Below the pieces are notes generated by a model that searched no databases, was not told the DNA's origin, and saw only the letters and a list, made by a program, of their open reading frames with translations. The position numbers were made by a program, and so were the translations under genes. DNA of 32,623 bases, from the NCBI GenBank assembly GCA_019694805.1, contig JAIBBG010000037.1, positions 1 through 32,623 of the forward strand. Reading direction: 5' to 3'. This stretch comes from Flavobacteriales bacterium (lineage in GTDB: Bacteria; Bacteroidota; Bacteroidia; Flavobacteriales_D; Sanyastnellaceae). This document shows positions 1-8,747 of this stretch, piece after piece. How positions within the stretch are numbered: position 1 is the stretch's first letter; the number at the start of each line of letters is the position of its first letter.

Positions 1-2345
1 ATGCGGTCGATTTGATATTCCGTATTGATGAGGTCAGCATAACGGTTGATGAAATAAGAACGGAATTCATCGTTTTGAATCAATGCACCAAATAATTGGT
101 CAGTGAGATAACCTTCATCACCAGCTGTATTGATGTAATCATCGGTAGGTGAAGCTCCCGCGAGTCCCATTCCGAAGTCCATGTCCATCAGCATGAAACG
201 CCATTTGCCGCCCGGTCTGTCATCATGCCACAATTTCGTATTGTTCTGCCAGCCATTGCTCCAGTCACCATTGGCCCAATAAGTCTGAGCAATGATATAG
301 TCTGCATAATTCTCAATATCCAACATCGTAGATATCTCTTCGAAATATCCATTGCCATTTGGATCATTGGTTGTTGCAAATTCGTGGAGATTGTAGAAAC
401 TGGTTGGATCACCATTGATTACATTGAAGCCCATGTAATTCGCACTTACCACAGTTGCATCAGAAGAGCCGATATCATGATTGTTAGCAATATAATGCTG
501 ATCCAGATTCTCGCGAATTTCCATATATCCCCAATATTCTCCATTGAGGAAAACAATTGCTGGAGTATACGCCATGTAGTCAACATGTGTATTGCGATTT
601 GTTCTTTCAATCAATGCCTCATGGAATCGGTAGTCGCCATAAGCGTTGCCGCCATTTCTCAGGTTAAAACCTTTGAAAGATTCGATATAAGGTTTATCGG
701 CAATCAGTGGATAATCCATTGATTCCATGCCGTACTTACCCTTAGCTTGTATACGCAAACTTTTTTGTTCCTGACTTCTGCTCCATCCACCATGAATTTT
801 TATTCCGCACGGACCTTCCATTTGTTTCACATGGTCACCATCGAAGTATTCGACATAAGCTTCACGTTCCCAATCCTCCCAAAAATTCGCTCCGAAGTAT
901 GGCACATTGGGATCATAATCCGGTGGCCCAAATACGTGGATACCCGTCACAGGATCCCACAAATTGGCAGGGTCGGTAGAAACACTCACCACAGGGATAC
1001 CGATCTCCGATTCACTGATCATATAAGTATTTTTTTCTACTGGTGAAGGCAATGAATTCACGCCGTATGCCCTTGCTGAAATCACCACAGAGCCGGATAC
1101 CGGGAAACCATTGGTATACAATAGATCATCTTGATCTGGTATACTTCCATCAAATGTGAGATAAATCAATGCATCTGGATTTGGGCTCGATATGGAAACA
1201 TAAACCGGCGCATTGAATACTCCGCTTTCAACACTGAATACCGGACTTGGTTCATAGGCACTCACACACGTTCCTACATTTGGTGTTGCCGGAGTTGGTG
1301 TAGCAGTAAAACACCATGATGTTGCACCGTCGGTGGATCTGCGTAAGCTATGATCAGATTGCATTTGATCGATGATCCTGCTATCCGTTACATGGCCTGT
1401 ATTGTCTTTCACATATAAAGTTTCTCCGGCACTCAAACCAAAGTCCGCATGATTCAATGGTGGCGTATAATTGATCCAATCAGGCGCCAATTCAGTTTGA
1501 ACGGTTGGACTTGCCATTCCAAGCAAGAGGTAAAGACTTCCCGTAAGGTCACTTGATGTAATGTCCGCATTGTGAACCTGAAGGGCAATAACGTTTTCAC
1601 CTTCAACCAAAAGGCTATTGAAAACATCATCATCGATGATAAAGCTTTCCGGAACAACTCCCTGATAAGTGAGTGCTTCATGTCCTGCATCAGCAGGTGT
1701 ATTGAATGAAGGCTCGACACCAACAGTACCAATATTTGCCCTGGCGATTTCAACACCATTCAAATAACAAACGAATGCATCATCGTAATCCACATTGACC
1801 AGCATGAATCCAACATCCTCTGTGTTGCTCAGTGTAAAAGTGGTTCGGGAATAAATAGAAAGAATTCCACCACCGAGATCAGTGCCATCATCACCATCGC
1901 CAAAACCAATACCACCTGGGCCGGTTGCCCAACTGCTGTCATCGAAACCAATGTCATTCCATGAAGCATCTGGTTGTTCTGTTGGAATACTATATGTCCA
2001 CCAGTTCCATGGGTAAATGGGGGTTTCCATGTGATCGATCACCATGCTTGTTCCCCACCGATTTTTCCCGGAGGCAAATACCAATACGCGCTGACCTGCT
2101 GGCAGTGTGGCATCCGGTAGTTGCCAATTGGAAGTATTCTCCAATCGGTCAGACACAAAATAATCACTCAAATTGATGGCGGTCATTCCATCATTGTAGA
2201 GTTCGAACCAATCCTCATATTCACCATCTTCATCCTGAAGCGTGCTCAGATTGGTGACTTGTATTTCGTTGATCAGTAGCTGAGCCTGGATAGCTGAATT
2301 CAAGCATACCAGTATCAACAAGATGATTCCAGTTTTAAATTTCAT
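1..2345 (-). CDS. Secreted lamin-tail / CotH kinase-family protein (3' end outside window)
   Basis: Reads from an ATG at 2345 with no stop before the window edge, giving about 781 residues. It opens with a signal peptide (MKFKTGIILLILVCLNS, cleaved near AQA). Next comes a lamin-tail domain (LLINEIQVTN, then DWFELYN, NLSDYFVSD, VLVFASGKN), a galactose-binding-like beta-sandwich (ASWNDIGFDDSSWATGPGGIG, about residues 120-280), and a chitobiase/FN3-associated module (LIYLTFDGSIPDQDD). The last part is a CotH-type domain: GIKIHGGWSRSQEQKSLRI, LRNGGNAYGDYRFHEAL, VFLNGEYWGYMEIRENLDQ and the acidic FMLMDMDFGMG. CotH proteins are atypical secreted or spore-coat protein kinases; in Bacteroidota they occur as large exported proteins of unknown substrate. 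The gene lies 41 nt after the T9SS cargo gene on the same strand with no clear promoter of its own, so co-transcription is likely. A T9SS C-terminal tail would lie outside the window. Confidence 0.85.
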   Translation of the reverse strand, partial: MKFKTGIILLILVCLNSAIQAQLLINEIQVTNLSTLQDEDGEYEDWFELYNDGMTAINLSDYFVSDRLENTSNWQLPDATLPAGQRVLVFASGKNRWGTSMVIDHMETPIYPWNWWTYSIPTEQPDASWNDIGFDDSSWATGPGGIGFGDGDDGTDLGGGILSIYSRTTFTLSNTEDVGFMLVNVDYDDAFVCYLNGVEIARANIGTVGVEPSFNTPADAGHEALTYQGVVPESFIIDDDVFNSLLVEGENVIALQVHNADITSSDLTGSLYLLLGMASPTVQTELAPDWINYTPPLNHADFGLSAGETLYVKDNTGHVTDSRIIDQMQSDHSLRRSTDGATSWCFTATPTPATPNVGTCVSAYEPSPVFSVESGVFNAPVYVSISSPNPDALIYLTFDGSIPDQDDLLYTNGFPVSGSVVISARAYGVNSLPSPVEKNTYMISESEIGIPVVSVSTDPANLWDPVTGIHVFGPPDYDPNVPYFGANFWEDWEREAYVEYFDGDHVKQMEGPCGIKIHGGWSRSQEQKSLRIQAKGKYGMESMDYPLIADKPYIESFKGFNLRNGGNAYGDYRFHEALIERTNRNTHVDYMAYTPAIVFLNGEYWGYMEIRENLDQHYIANNHDIGSSDATVVSANYMGFNVINGDPTSFYNLHEFATTNDPNGNGYFEEISTMLDIENYADYIIAQTYWANGDWSNGWQNNTKLWHDDRPGGKWRFMLMDMDFGMGLAGASPTDDYINTAGDEGYLTDQLFGALIQNDEFRSYFINRYADLINTEYQIDR

Positions 2346-2386
2346 AGGAAAACAAATTCTTGTGTTCTTCATCATAGACATTCAGG

Positions 2387-4738
2387 TTAGTGGATAATAC
2401 TGAATTGACGGGTGAATACTTGATCTGCGCACATCACCGAAAGTACATACGCACCGGAAGACCATTGCTCTGTATTCAATAGAAGTGATTTCTTCTTCAT
2501 GATATTCTCGCGATAGACAACTTGTCCCGTGAGATCCATCACAGAAATCCACTCACCGGATTCGGGAAGTGAAACAATGTTGAGTGTAGTATTCGCAGGA
2601 GTTGGATACATCCTGATTTCAGAAGCATTCATCTCATCCACATTCACACATTCTGTCACTTCAATTTCGATCATATCGGTATAAGTGCAGCCGTCATCAT
2701 TGGTCACAGTGAGTGTAAAAGTGTGTACACCAACTTCGTATTCATCACCAGAAATAATCAGTGATTGTTCCTGACTTCCAGTCGACCACATGTACTCAAG
2801 GCCAGGAGGTCCAGAGAGCATGAGATCAAAATCTTCGCACACATCTAGATCCTCACCTAAAGTGAATTCGGGCTCAGGAAAGTTCTCTACCGTAACAGGT
2901 AAAATCATCATACAACCATTGACATCTTGAAAGACCAGTTCATATGTCCCTGCTGCGAGATTGGTTTGATCAACCCCATCGTGAAATGTTGAATCCGGAT
3001 ACATCCATTCGAATGAATAAGGCGCCGTACCACCACTTGCCGTGAAAGACACGCTACCGTCCATAAAATCCAGACAAGTTGGAGTTGAAGAGCCATTCAT
3101 CACGAAAGGATCTGGACCTTCTACGACAAAATCTTCATCGATGACGTTGCCGCATGCATCTTCTGCGTGGTATGAATAAGTACCGGGTGGCAAGCTTTCC
3201 AGAAAATAAGCTGAAGATTCAAAACCATTCGGCCCTGTCCAAGCGGTAGAGTAATTCAATCCCCATCCAATCACATTGGGCAATATCATGCCTTCTGGAT
3301 CAGTCCCGACACCAACAGGGCACAGTACATTTTGAATGACTTCATCAGTTACTGGTGCTTGATTGTATGGCTTCACCGACAAGACCATTTGTCCCGATTC
3401 ATTGTCATAGCCATCAATCTGAATATAACAAACCACACCGGCGGGCAGACAATGGGTATAGCAACGTGAAGCCAATGGATTCACCCAAGGGAAACCATTG
3501 CAGCTAACTACATCATCGAACAACAATGGATCAACTGTAATGGCCTGGACGAATAAAAGAGGAACACCATCAGGATGTTTCAGCACAACATAGACTTCTT
3601 CGGGCCAATCTGCTGCAACAAATTCAATGGACAACTGACTTCCACTTGTAACTGGTAATGTCCAGAGTGTATAATTTCCTTCAGTCAAAGAATAATTCGT
3701 CGACACGCCATCAATCGTCACAATGACATAACATCCATTCCAGCCATCGCCATATGAATCATAACCTTCGAGAATAAAATCACAAGTTTGAGGTTGAATG
3801 GCGCATGTTTCAGACATCGAATCATACAACGCCTGACATGCATCGTCCCAACCTGTTTCGCAACAAGAAGGATATGTATTGATCACGTTGAGAAAAGCTG
3901 CGGAACCTTGATCCACACAAGCAGGCGGATTTGCTCCACATACAGGAACATTACTTTCCCCCATGTAATTATCATTACCAGAGATATAGATGAATGAAGA
4001 CATGTCTGAACAATCTTCAGCCACCCAAACAGCCATTTGCGTATTGATGATTGTGCCGTTGTTCACGGTAGAAATTTCATATGCACCTTCATCAGGTACC
4101 GTGAATTTCGCCCAAACCGTGTGATTCACTTCATCAGGACACCAAACACCCGCGGCAAGGCAATTTCCCTGAGGAGGCTGGGGTTCAGCCACCTGAGCAT
4201 AACAATTGATGTTGTTCAAATCAATGGCCGAAGCGACACCGGGAAAAACTTCCACGGCATTGCATGGACTGTCATGATCACCCAAATAAGAATATCCTGC
4301 CTGGAATGTCCATGTATTGCCAATACCAGATCCTGCAAGCAAACCAGAGAAAACACCATCTTCAAATAATTCGAAATACAAACCACCATCACCCCAATCA
4401 TCAACGAAATACAGAGTATAATATTCACCAGGTGTCAAACAGATATTGTCTACAACCACAATTGTATTCGAAGGGTATGACGTTTCCGTGCCATATGCGT
4501 TTTGTTCTCCTCCACCTGTGCATCCAACAGCCTCCAGGTTACTGCCCCAAGCCATGGTACCATCACCACAGGCATTCGTTCCAGGCACCAATTCCCAATA
4601 GGTTTCGTATCCCCATGGGTCAGTATAAATGTTCATACTGAGGGTAATCTGTCCTTCCGCGCACTGGGCAGCCGTGCGCGCATTCATGATCAGAAAAAAA
4701 GACAATAAAGCAATGGCGTGAGGTAAAGAAAACTTCAT
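2387..4738 (-). CDS. Multidomain secreted protein with SprB-like repeat and T9SS type A sorting domain
   Basis: 783 residues if started at 4738, where a good signal peptide begins (MKFSLPHAIALLSFFLIMNA, cleaved near TAA/QC). An in-frame upstream ATG at 4897 adds 53 residues without signal character and would place the promoter inside the gene, so 4738 is preferred. Visible modules: Cys-bearing aspartate-rich segments of the DDWGDGG and DSYGDGWNG type (about residues 115 and 325), a prepeptidase C-terminal-like sandwich (about 160-270), a small Cys-rich module with CCETGWDDAC (about 290-315), an SprB-type repeat (GSVSFTASGGTAPYSFEW, about 540-620), and a C-terminal T9SS type A domain (RMYPTPANTTLNIV, about 706-783). 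The T9SS tail implies export across the outer membrane and attachment to, or release from, the surface. The exact ligand is unknown. It heads a probable operon with the CotH-type gene. Confidence 0.85.
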   Translation of the reverse strand: MKFSLPHAIALLSFFLIMNARTAAQCAEGQITLSMNIYTDPWGYETYWELVPGTNACGDGTMAWGSNLEAVGCTGGGEQNAYGTETSYPSNTIVVVDNICLTPGEYYTLYFVDDWGDGGLYFELFEDGVFSGLLAGSGIGNTWTFQAGYSYLGDHDSPCNAVEVFPGVASAIDLNNINCYAQVAEPQPPQGNCLAAGVWCPDEVNHTVWAKFTVPDEGAYEISTVNNGTIINTQMAVWVAEDCSDMSSFIYISGNDNYMGESNVPVCGANPPACVDQGSAAFLNVINTYPSCCETGWDDACQALYDSMSETCAIQPQTCDFILEGYDSYGDGWNGCYVIVTIDGVSTNYSLTEGNYTLWTLPVTSGSQLSIEFVAADWPEEVYVVLKHPDGVPLLFVQAITVDPLLFDDVVSCNGFPWVNPLASRCYTHCLPAGVVCYIQIDGYDNESGQMVLSVKPYNQAPVTDEVIQNVLCPVGVGTDPEGMILPNVIGWGLNYSTAWTGPNGFESSAYFLESLPPGTYSYHAEDACGNVIDEDFVVEGPDPFVMNGSSTPTCLDFMDGSVSFTASGGTAPYSFEWMYPDSTFHDGVDQTNLAAGTYELVFQDVNGCMMILPVTVENFPEPEFTLGEDLDVCEDFDLMLSGPPGLEYMWSTGSQEQSLIISGDEYEVGVHTFTLTVTNDDGCTYTDMIEIEVTECVNVDEMNASEIRMYPTPANTTLNIVSLPESGEWISVMDLTGQVVYRENIMKKKSLLLNTEQWSSGAYVLSVMCADQVFTRQFSIIH

Positions 4739-4782
4739 ACTTGCAGTCGTTCGTTTTAAGGTCCGTAAAATACGGATATCTC

Positions 4783-4790
4783 CAAATTTA
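4783..4790 (-). promoter_or_regulatory. Bacteroidota -7 box (TAAATTTG) of the T9SS cargo gene
   Basis: On the minus strand TAAATTTG matches TAnnTTTG exactly, about 45 nt upstream of the 4738 start. No good TTTG is found at the usual -33 spacing. That position is taken by a perfect palindrome at 4794-4811. A second short hairpin, TCCGTA-AAA-TACGGA at 4762-4776, falls near the expected transcription start. Confidence 0.55.
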
Positions 4791-4793
4791 ACA

Positions 4794-4811
4794 CTGTGAT
4801 GATATTCACAG
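4794..4811. promoter_or_regulatory. CRP/FNR-type palindrome CTGTGA-N6-TCACAG
   Basis: A perfect 18-bp palindrome that contains TGTGA-N6-TCACA, the classic CRP half-site arrangement. It lies 4 bp upstream of the -7 box of the T9SS cargo gene, in the -33/spacer region. The motif is seen directly; which regulator binds it is inference. Confidence 0.5.
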
Positions 4812-4871
4812 CGCAATTCGTTAAAATTCATTGAGCCACCATTATTGAAAGGCAAAGGACGATTTGTGGTC

Positions 4872-4892
4872 ACCAATGCCTGAAACATTGGT
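4872..4892. repeat. Small inverted repeat ACCAATG-N7-CATTGGT
   Basis: A perfect 7-bp stem with a 7-nt loop in the gap between uvrA and the downstream T9SS cargo gene. No T-run follows it on the minus strand, so it is not a standard terminator. Confidence 0.4.
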
Positions 4893-4896
4893 TCCA

Positions 4897-4922
4897 CAGT
4901 GCCTTTCTATTCCAATTCAAAA
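4897..4922. repeat. 26-nt intergenic repeat, copy 1
   Basis: Starts CAGTGCCTTTCTATTCC. 24 of 26 positions match 11853-11878. It sits just beyond the uvrA stop codon. Its partner lies inside an inverted-repeat element about 7 kb away. Confidence 0.55.
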
Positions 4923-4929
4923 ACCTATT

Positions 4930-7761
4930 TCACGAGGACAAATAACCGCCTGTATAAGATTTTTTCACTTTGGAGCAGCCGGCAGGAAGACCTGTGTAGA
5001 CCACTTGGCCGCCAGCGTCACCGCCTTCGGGGCCCATATCGATGAGCCAGTCAGCAGATCGGATGACATCAAGGTTATGCTCAATGGCAATGATACTGTG
5101 TCCCTTAGCAAGCAAGGCCTCAAACGAATCCAACAATTTTCTCACATCATGAAAGTGAAGGCCAGTTGTGGGTTCGTCAAAAATGAAAAGGGTGTGATTG
5201 TTGGCTGCGCCTTTGGTCAGGAAAGATGCCAGCTTGATACGTTGTGCTTCGCCACCACTCAATGAAGATGACGACTGCCCAAGACCGATATATCCAAGTC
5301 CAACTTGTTGAAGTGGAGTAAGTCTATCGACAATGTTCTTGTTTGGCGTTTTGTCTTTTTCCTGAGCAAAAAACAAAACAGCCTCATCCACGGTCATATC
5401 CAGAATATCGCTGATGCTTTTGCCTTTGTATGTCACTTCAATGATTTCTTCCTTGAAGCGTTTTCCTTTACAAGCCTCACATTGTAATTTGATGTCGGCC
5501 ATAAATTGCATGGAAATGGTTTGTTGCCCCTCGCCCTCGCAAGACTCACAACGACCACCTTCCACATTGAAACTAAAATGAGATGGCTTGTATCCACGTT
5601 GTTTAGATAGTGTCTGAAGCGAATACAAATTGCGAATCTCATCGTATGCTTTCACATACGTAACAGGATTAGATCTCGAAGATTTTCCAATCGGATTTTG
5701 GTCAACAAATTCAACGGCTTGTACGGATTGAATATCGCCTTCAATACTATCATATTCTCCTACCAATTCCGTTGGCAATCCGCCCAGTTCTTTGACCAAA
5801 GCCGGATATAATATATTTCTGATCAGGGTTGATTTACCGCTACCACTTACGCCACTCACCACGGTAAAACAGCGCAATGGAAATTCAACATCAATATCTT
5901 TCAGAGAATTTTCGCGAGCACCGCGAACGACGAGTTTATCCTTGCCAGGTTTACGGTTAGACTTCCTCACCACATTCAATTCCTTTCTCAAATACTTCGA
6001 GGTAAGAGAATCCCCTTTCTTAGCGAGTTCATCTACCGTTCCGGTGAAAACCACATGGCCACCATTCGAACCTGCTTCAGGCCCCATATCGATGATGAGA
6101 TCAGCTTCACGCATGATTTCCTCATCGTGCTCCACGACAATCACCGTATTGCCCTGATCGCGCAAATTTTTCAATACTCCAATCAGCCTCTGAGTATCCC
6201 GTGGATGCAGTCCAATGCTCGGTTCATCAAGGATGTACATGGATCCTACCAAAGCACTTCCCAGGCATGTTGCAAGGTTGATGCGTTGCGATTCACCACC
6301 ACTGAGCGTGTTCGACAAGCGATTTAAGGTAAGATAGCCAAGACCGACATCGGTAAGGTATTTCAATCGGTTGCGGATTTCAGTGAGAAGTCTTTTCGCA
6401 ATCTTTTCGTCATGAGCATTCAATTTCAATTTGGAAAAAAAGTCCAGACATTCCTCGATGGAAATGCTCACCAAATCCGAAATCGACTTTGCTCCAACTT
6501 TCACATAACTCGCATCTCCGCGCAAGCGAGTTCCGTTGCACTCCGGACAACGGGTTTTTCCGCGATAGCGGCTCAACATCACACGGTATTGAATTTTGTA
6601 AGATTCAGCTTCTAAGTATTTGAAAAAATTATTTAACCCGCTAAAATGTTCATTGCCTTTCCACAACAAATCATATTGTTGTTTGGTTAATTCAGCAATA
6701 GGTTTATGGATTGGGAAATTGAATTTGGAAGCTTTCATCACAAGCTGGTTTTTCCATTCACTCATCACCTCTCCACGCCAGCACACAATCGCATCCTGAT
6801 ATACGCTCAACTTTTTGTTCGGCATTACCAGATTTTCATCAATACCGATGACACTTCCAAATCCTTCGCAGGTTTTGCACGCTCCAACAGGATTATTAAA
6901 TGTAAATAGATTGACAGATGGTTCTTCGAATGTCATTCCGTCCAATTCGAACTTCCCTGAAAAATGATGCGACTTCTTGTTGTCTACTTCATATAACACA
7001 CATTCTCCAAGTCCCTCGAAAAAGGCACTCTCAACACTATCAGCGATTCGCGATAAATTCTCTTCATCGGAATCTGCTGTGATGCGATCGACAACAACCG
7101 AAACCTCATCATGGGCTTTTACTTTGGAAGCAACATCTTCAATATTGACCATTTCGCCCTTCCACACAATCCTTGAAAAACCCTGTTGTGTGAGCACCTG
7201 CAATTTTTTGGTGATATCCTTCGACTTTACCAACGGCGCAAGAATGAGAAACCTGGTTTCAGGATCGAACCCTTTCACGAATTCCACCACATCTTCCACT
7301 TTATCTCTTTTCACTTCTTTGCCGCTGATAGGAGAATAGGTTCGTCCAACACGTGCAAAGAGCAATTTCATATAGTCGTATATCTCGGTGGATGTTCCGA
7401 CCGTAGAACGTGATGTACGACTCGTCACTTTTTGTTCAATGGCAACAGCAGGACTGATACCGATGATGGAATCAACGTCCGGCTTGTCCAACCTACCCAA
7501 GAATTGTCGGGCATAGCTGCTGAGACTTTCCACATACCGTCGTTGACCCTCGGCAAACAAGGTATCAAATGCGAGTGATGATTTGCCCGATCCACTCAAA
7601 CCGGTGATCACAGTGAATTTTCCACACGGTATGGCAACGGATACATTTTTAAGATTATGTACCCGTGCGCCTTTGATGACGATATATTCCTTGGGATCAA
7701 GAACCGGTAATGGTTTGATCTTCTCCCCTTTCAACTTGGATTGTTTCAGCAGTTCAGCCAT
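4930..7761 (-). CDS. uvrA: Excinuclease ABC subunit A (UvrA)
   Basis: 943 residues, normal for the family. UvrA is the DNA-damage sensor of nucleotide excision repair: a cytoplasmic ABC-type ATPase dimer that loads UvrB at lesions. Two complete ATPase units are visible. The first Walker A is GLSGSGKSS (54-62) and its signature is LSGGESQR (about 486). The second Walker A is GVSGSGKST (about 637) and its signature is LSGGEAQR (about 833). UvrA hallmarks include RRYVESLSSYARQFLG and SRTSRSTVGTSTEIYDY. The C-terminal zinc module is complete (CESC about 737, CEAC about 760). In the first module only CKTC (about 294) remains; the usual upstream Cys pair is replaced by FSGKFELDGMTFEEPS. This looks like a lineage variant rather than damage. 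A -7 box lies about 48 nt upstream of the start. Confidence 0.98.
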   Translation of the reverse strand: MAELLKQSKLKGEKIKPLPVLDPKEYIVIKGARVHNLKNVSVAIPCGKFTVITGLSGSGKSSLAFDTLFAEGQRRYVESLSSYARQFLGRLDKPDVDSIIGISPAVAIEQKVTSRTSRSTVGTSTEIYDYMKLLFARVGRTYSPISGKEVKRDKVEDVVEFVKGFDPETRFLILAPLVKSKDITKKLQVLTQQGFSRIVWKGEMVNIEDVASKVKAHDEVSVVVDRITADSDEENLSRIADSVESAFFEGLGECVLYEVDNKKSHHFSGKFELDGMTFEEPSVNLFTFNNPVGACKTCEGFGSVIGIDENLVMPNKKLSVYQDAIVCWRGEVMSEWKNQLVMKASKFNFPIHKPIAELTKQQYDLLWKGNEHFSGLNNFFKYLEAESYKIQYRVMLSRYRGKTRCPECNGTRLRGDASYVKVGAKSISDLVSISIEECLDFFSKLKLNAHDEKIAKRLLTEIRNRLKYLTDVGLGYLTLNRLSNTLSGGESQRINLATCLGSALVGSMYILDEPSIGLHPRDTQRLIGVLKNLRDQGNTVIVVEHDEEIMREADLIIDMGPEAGSNGGHVVFTGTVDELAKKGDSLTSKYLRKELNVVRKSNRKPGKDKLVVRGARENSLKDIDVEFPLRCFTVVSGVSGSGKSTLIRNILYPALVKELGGLPTELVGEYDSIEGDIQSVQAVEFVDQNPIGKSSRSNPVTYVKAYDEIRNLYSLQTLSKQRGYKPSHFSFNVEGGRCESCEGEGQQTISMQFMADIKLQCEACKGKRFKEEIIEVTYKGKSISDILDMTVDEAVLFFAQEKDKTPNKNIVDRLTPLQQVGLGYIGLGQSSSSLSGGEAQRIKLASFLTKGAANNHTLFIFDEPTTGLHFHDVRKLLDSFEALLAKGHSIIAIEHNLDVIRSADWLIDMGPEGGDAGGQVVYTGLPAGCSKVKKSYTGGYLSS

Positions 7762-7808
7762 AGATGGGCGCTAATTTCAGAAGGAAACACCGGGTATTCG
7801 ATGTTGTT

Positions 7809-7816
7809 CAAAATTA
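7809..7816 (-). promoter_or_regulatory. Putative -7 box (TAATTTTG) for uvrA
   Basis: An exact TAnnTTTG match on the minus strand, about 48 nt upstream of the uvrA ATG. No convincing TTTG at -33 was found, so the call rests on the -7 element alone. The rest of the 7762-7944 gap shows nothing else. Confidence 0.4.
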
Positions 7817-7944
7817 TTGAGAATGGAGGTAGAAACATTGTTTTTTTCCTATTCCCAGATGCTCAATGATTGATCTACATCCCTTGTGATTCAAGCCATT
7901 GCGACATCATCCTTCATCATGGCTGTAAAAAAATGATTGAGCTC

Positions 7945-8406
7945 CTATTTCTTTTTGGCTCGGGCCATTTCTTCTTTCACCCTGAACTTGACCATCTTTT
8001 CGATAAGACTTACCGGTAGCTTTTGGTTGTAAGGAAATTGAACAGCTCCTTTGGATGACTTGTATTTGGCTAAATCTGCAGCGTAAAGCATCAATGGTCC
8101 GGGTGTTGGGTAAAATCCAAGATGTTCCTTATTGGCCGCATAATAAACGAGAACTTTGCCTTGTCTGAACGCCGGCATATTGTAACTGATCTCTTCAACA
8201 GCCTCAGGAGCAGCCTTTCGAATCACACTCCTGATCTGTTCCAATAATACTTGGATCTCAGCCGGGAACTGACGGTGGTATTGGTCAATGTTCGCAAATT
8301 TTGTTGCTCCATATGGACCTGGTTTAGCTACTGACTTCTTAGGTGTTGCCTTCTTAGGTGCTGCTTTTTTAGAACCTGTTCCAGTTTGAACGATTTTCTT
8401 CGCCAT
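7945..8406 (-). CDS. DUF1801 (YdhG-like) domain protein with Lys/Ala-rich N-tail
   Basis: 153 residues. The core from about residue 37 (FANIDQYHRQFPAEIQVLLE, then EAVEEISYNMPAFRQ, LVYYAANKEHLGFYPTPG and SSKGAVQFPYNQKLP) is typical of the DUF1801/YdhG fold. One characterised member (Fra/YdhG of Bacillus) is a frataxin-like iron chaperone; most others have no known function. The first 35 residues are Lys/Ala/Pro-rich (KKAAPKKATPKKS), resembling histone-H1-like tails, which suggests contact with nucleic acid or another polyanion, but this is inference. Cytoplasmic, no signal peptide. It has its own promoter (8443-8472) and is probably a single-gene unit. Confidence 0.8.
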   Translation of the reverse strand: MAKKIVQTGTGSKKAAPKKATPKKSVAKPGPYGATKFANIDQYHRQFPAEIQVLLEQIRSVIRKAAPEAVEEISYNMPAFRQGKVLVYYAANKEHLGFYPTPGPLMLYAADLAKYKSSKGAVQFPYNQKLPVSLIEKMVKFRVKEEMARAKKK

Positions 8407-8442
8407 ATGATGACATCTAGTTGGTCAAAAATGATTACCACA

Positions 8443-8472
8443 CAAAATTAAATCCGAATGATGAAGTTCAAC
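8443..8472 (-). promoter_or_regulatory. Putative promoter of the DUF1801 gene
   Basis: Minus strand: -7 box TAATTTTG at 8450-8443 and GTTG (3 of 4 to TTTG) at 8472-8469, 18 nt apart. The expected leader is about 30 nt. The remainder of the 8407-8747 gap holds no supported gene. Confidence 0.45.
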
Positions 8473-8747
8473 ATCATCATGTAACCCTGAAAGCCAAAAT
8501 GGAAGCCTTCTTCCCTATAATATCAGGACACTCCCTACAGGATTTATATGACATGGTGTTGCATCAATCAGGTGAAAATTGCCCAAGAGGAATCACTTGT
8601 CATTACTTGGCATCAGCTCTACGGTAGACTTCTGTATGATTAAGGTTAACCCAGGCTATCCCATTCCACATCCTTTCTCTTTTTGACATATCGCCATCAT
8701 CAAGCCAATGTTTTAAGCGCGATTCGACAAAACCATGATGATCAGCG

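Noticed and set aside
4872..4892. ACCAATG/CATTGGT hairpin as the uvrA terminator
   Set aside because: No T-run follows in the direction of uvrA transcription; kept only as an inverted repeat.
8421..8627. 68-residue plus-strand frame between the DUF1801 and regulator genes
   Set aside because: It runs across the opposite-strand promoter of the DUF1801 gene and shows no family features or start context.
8646..8662. TTAACCCAGGCTATCCC resembling an inverted-repeat element end
   Set aside because: No inverted partner is found within 250 bp on the expected side, and the match is only partial.
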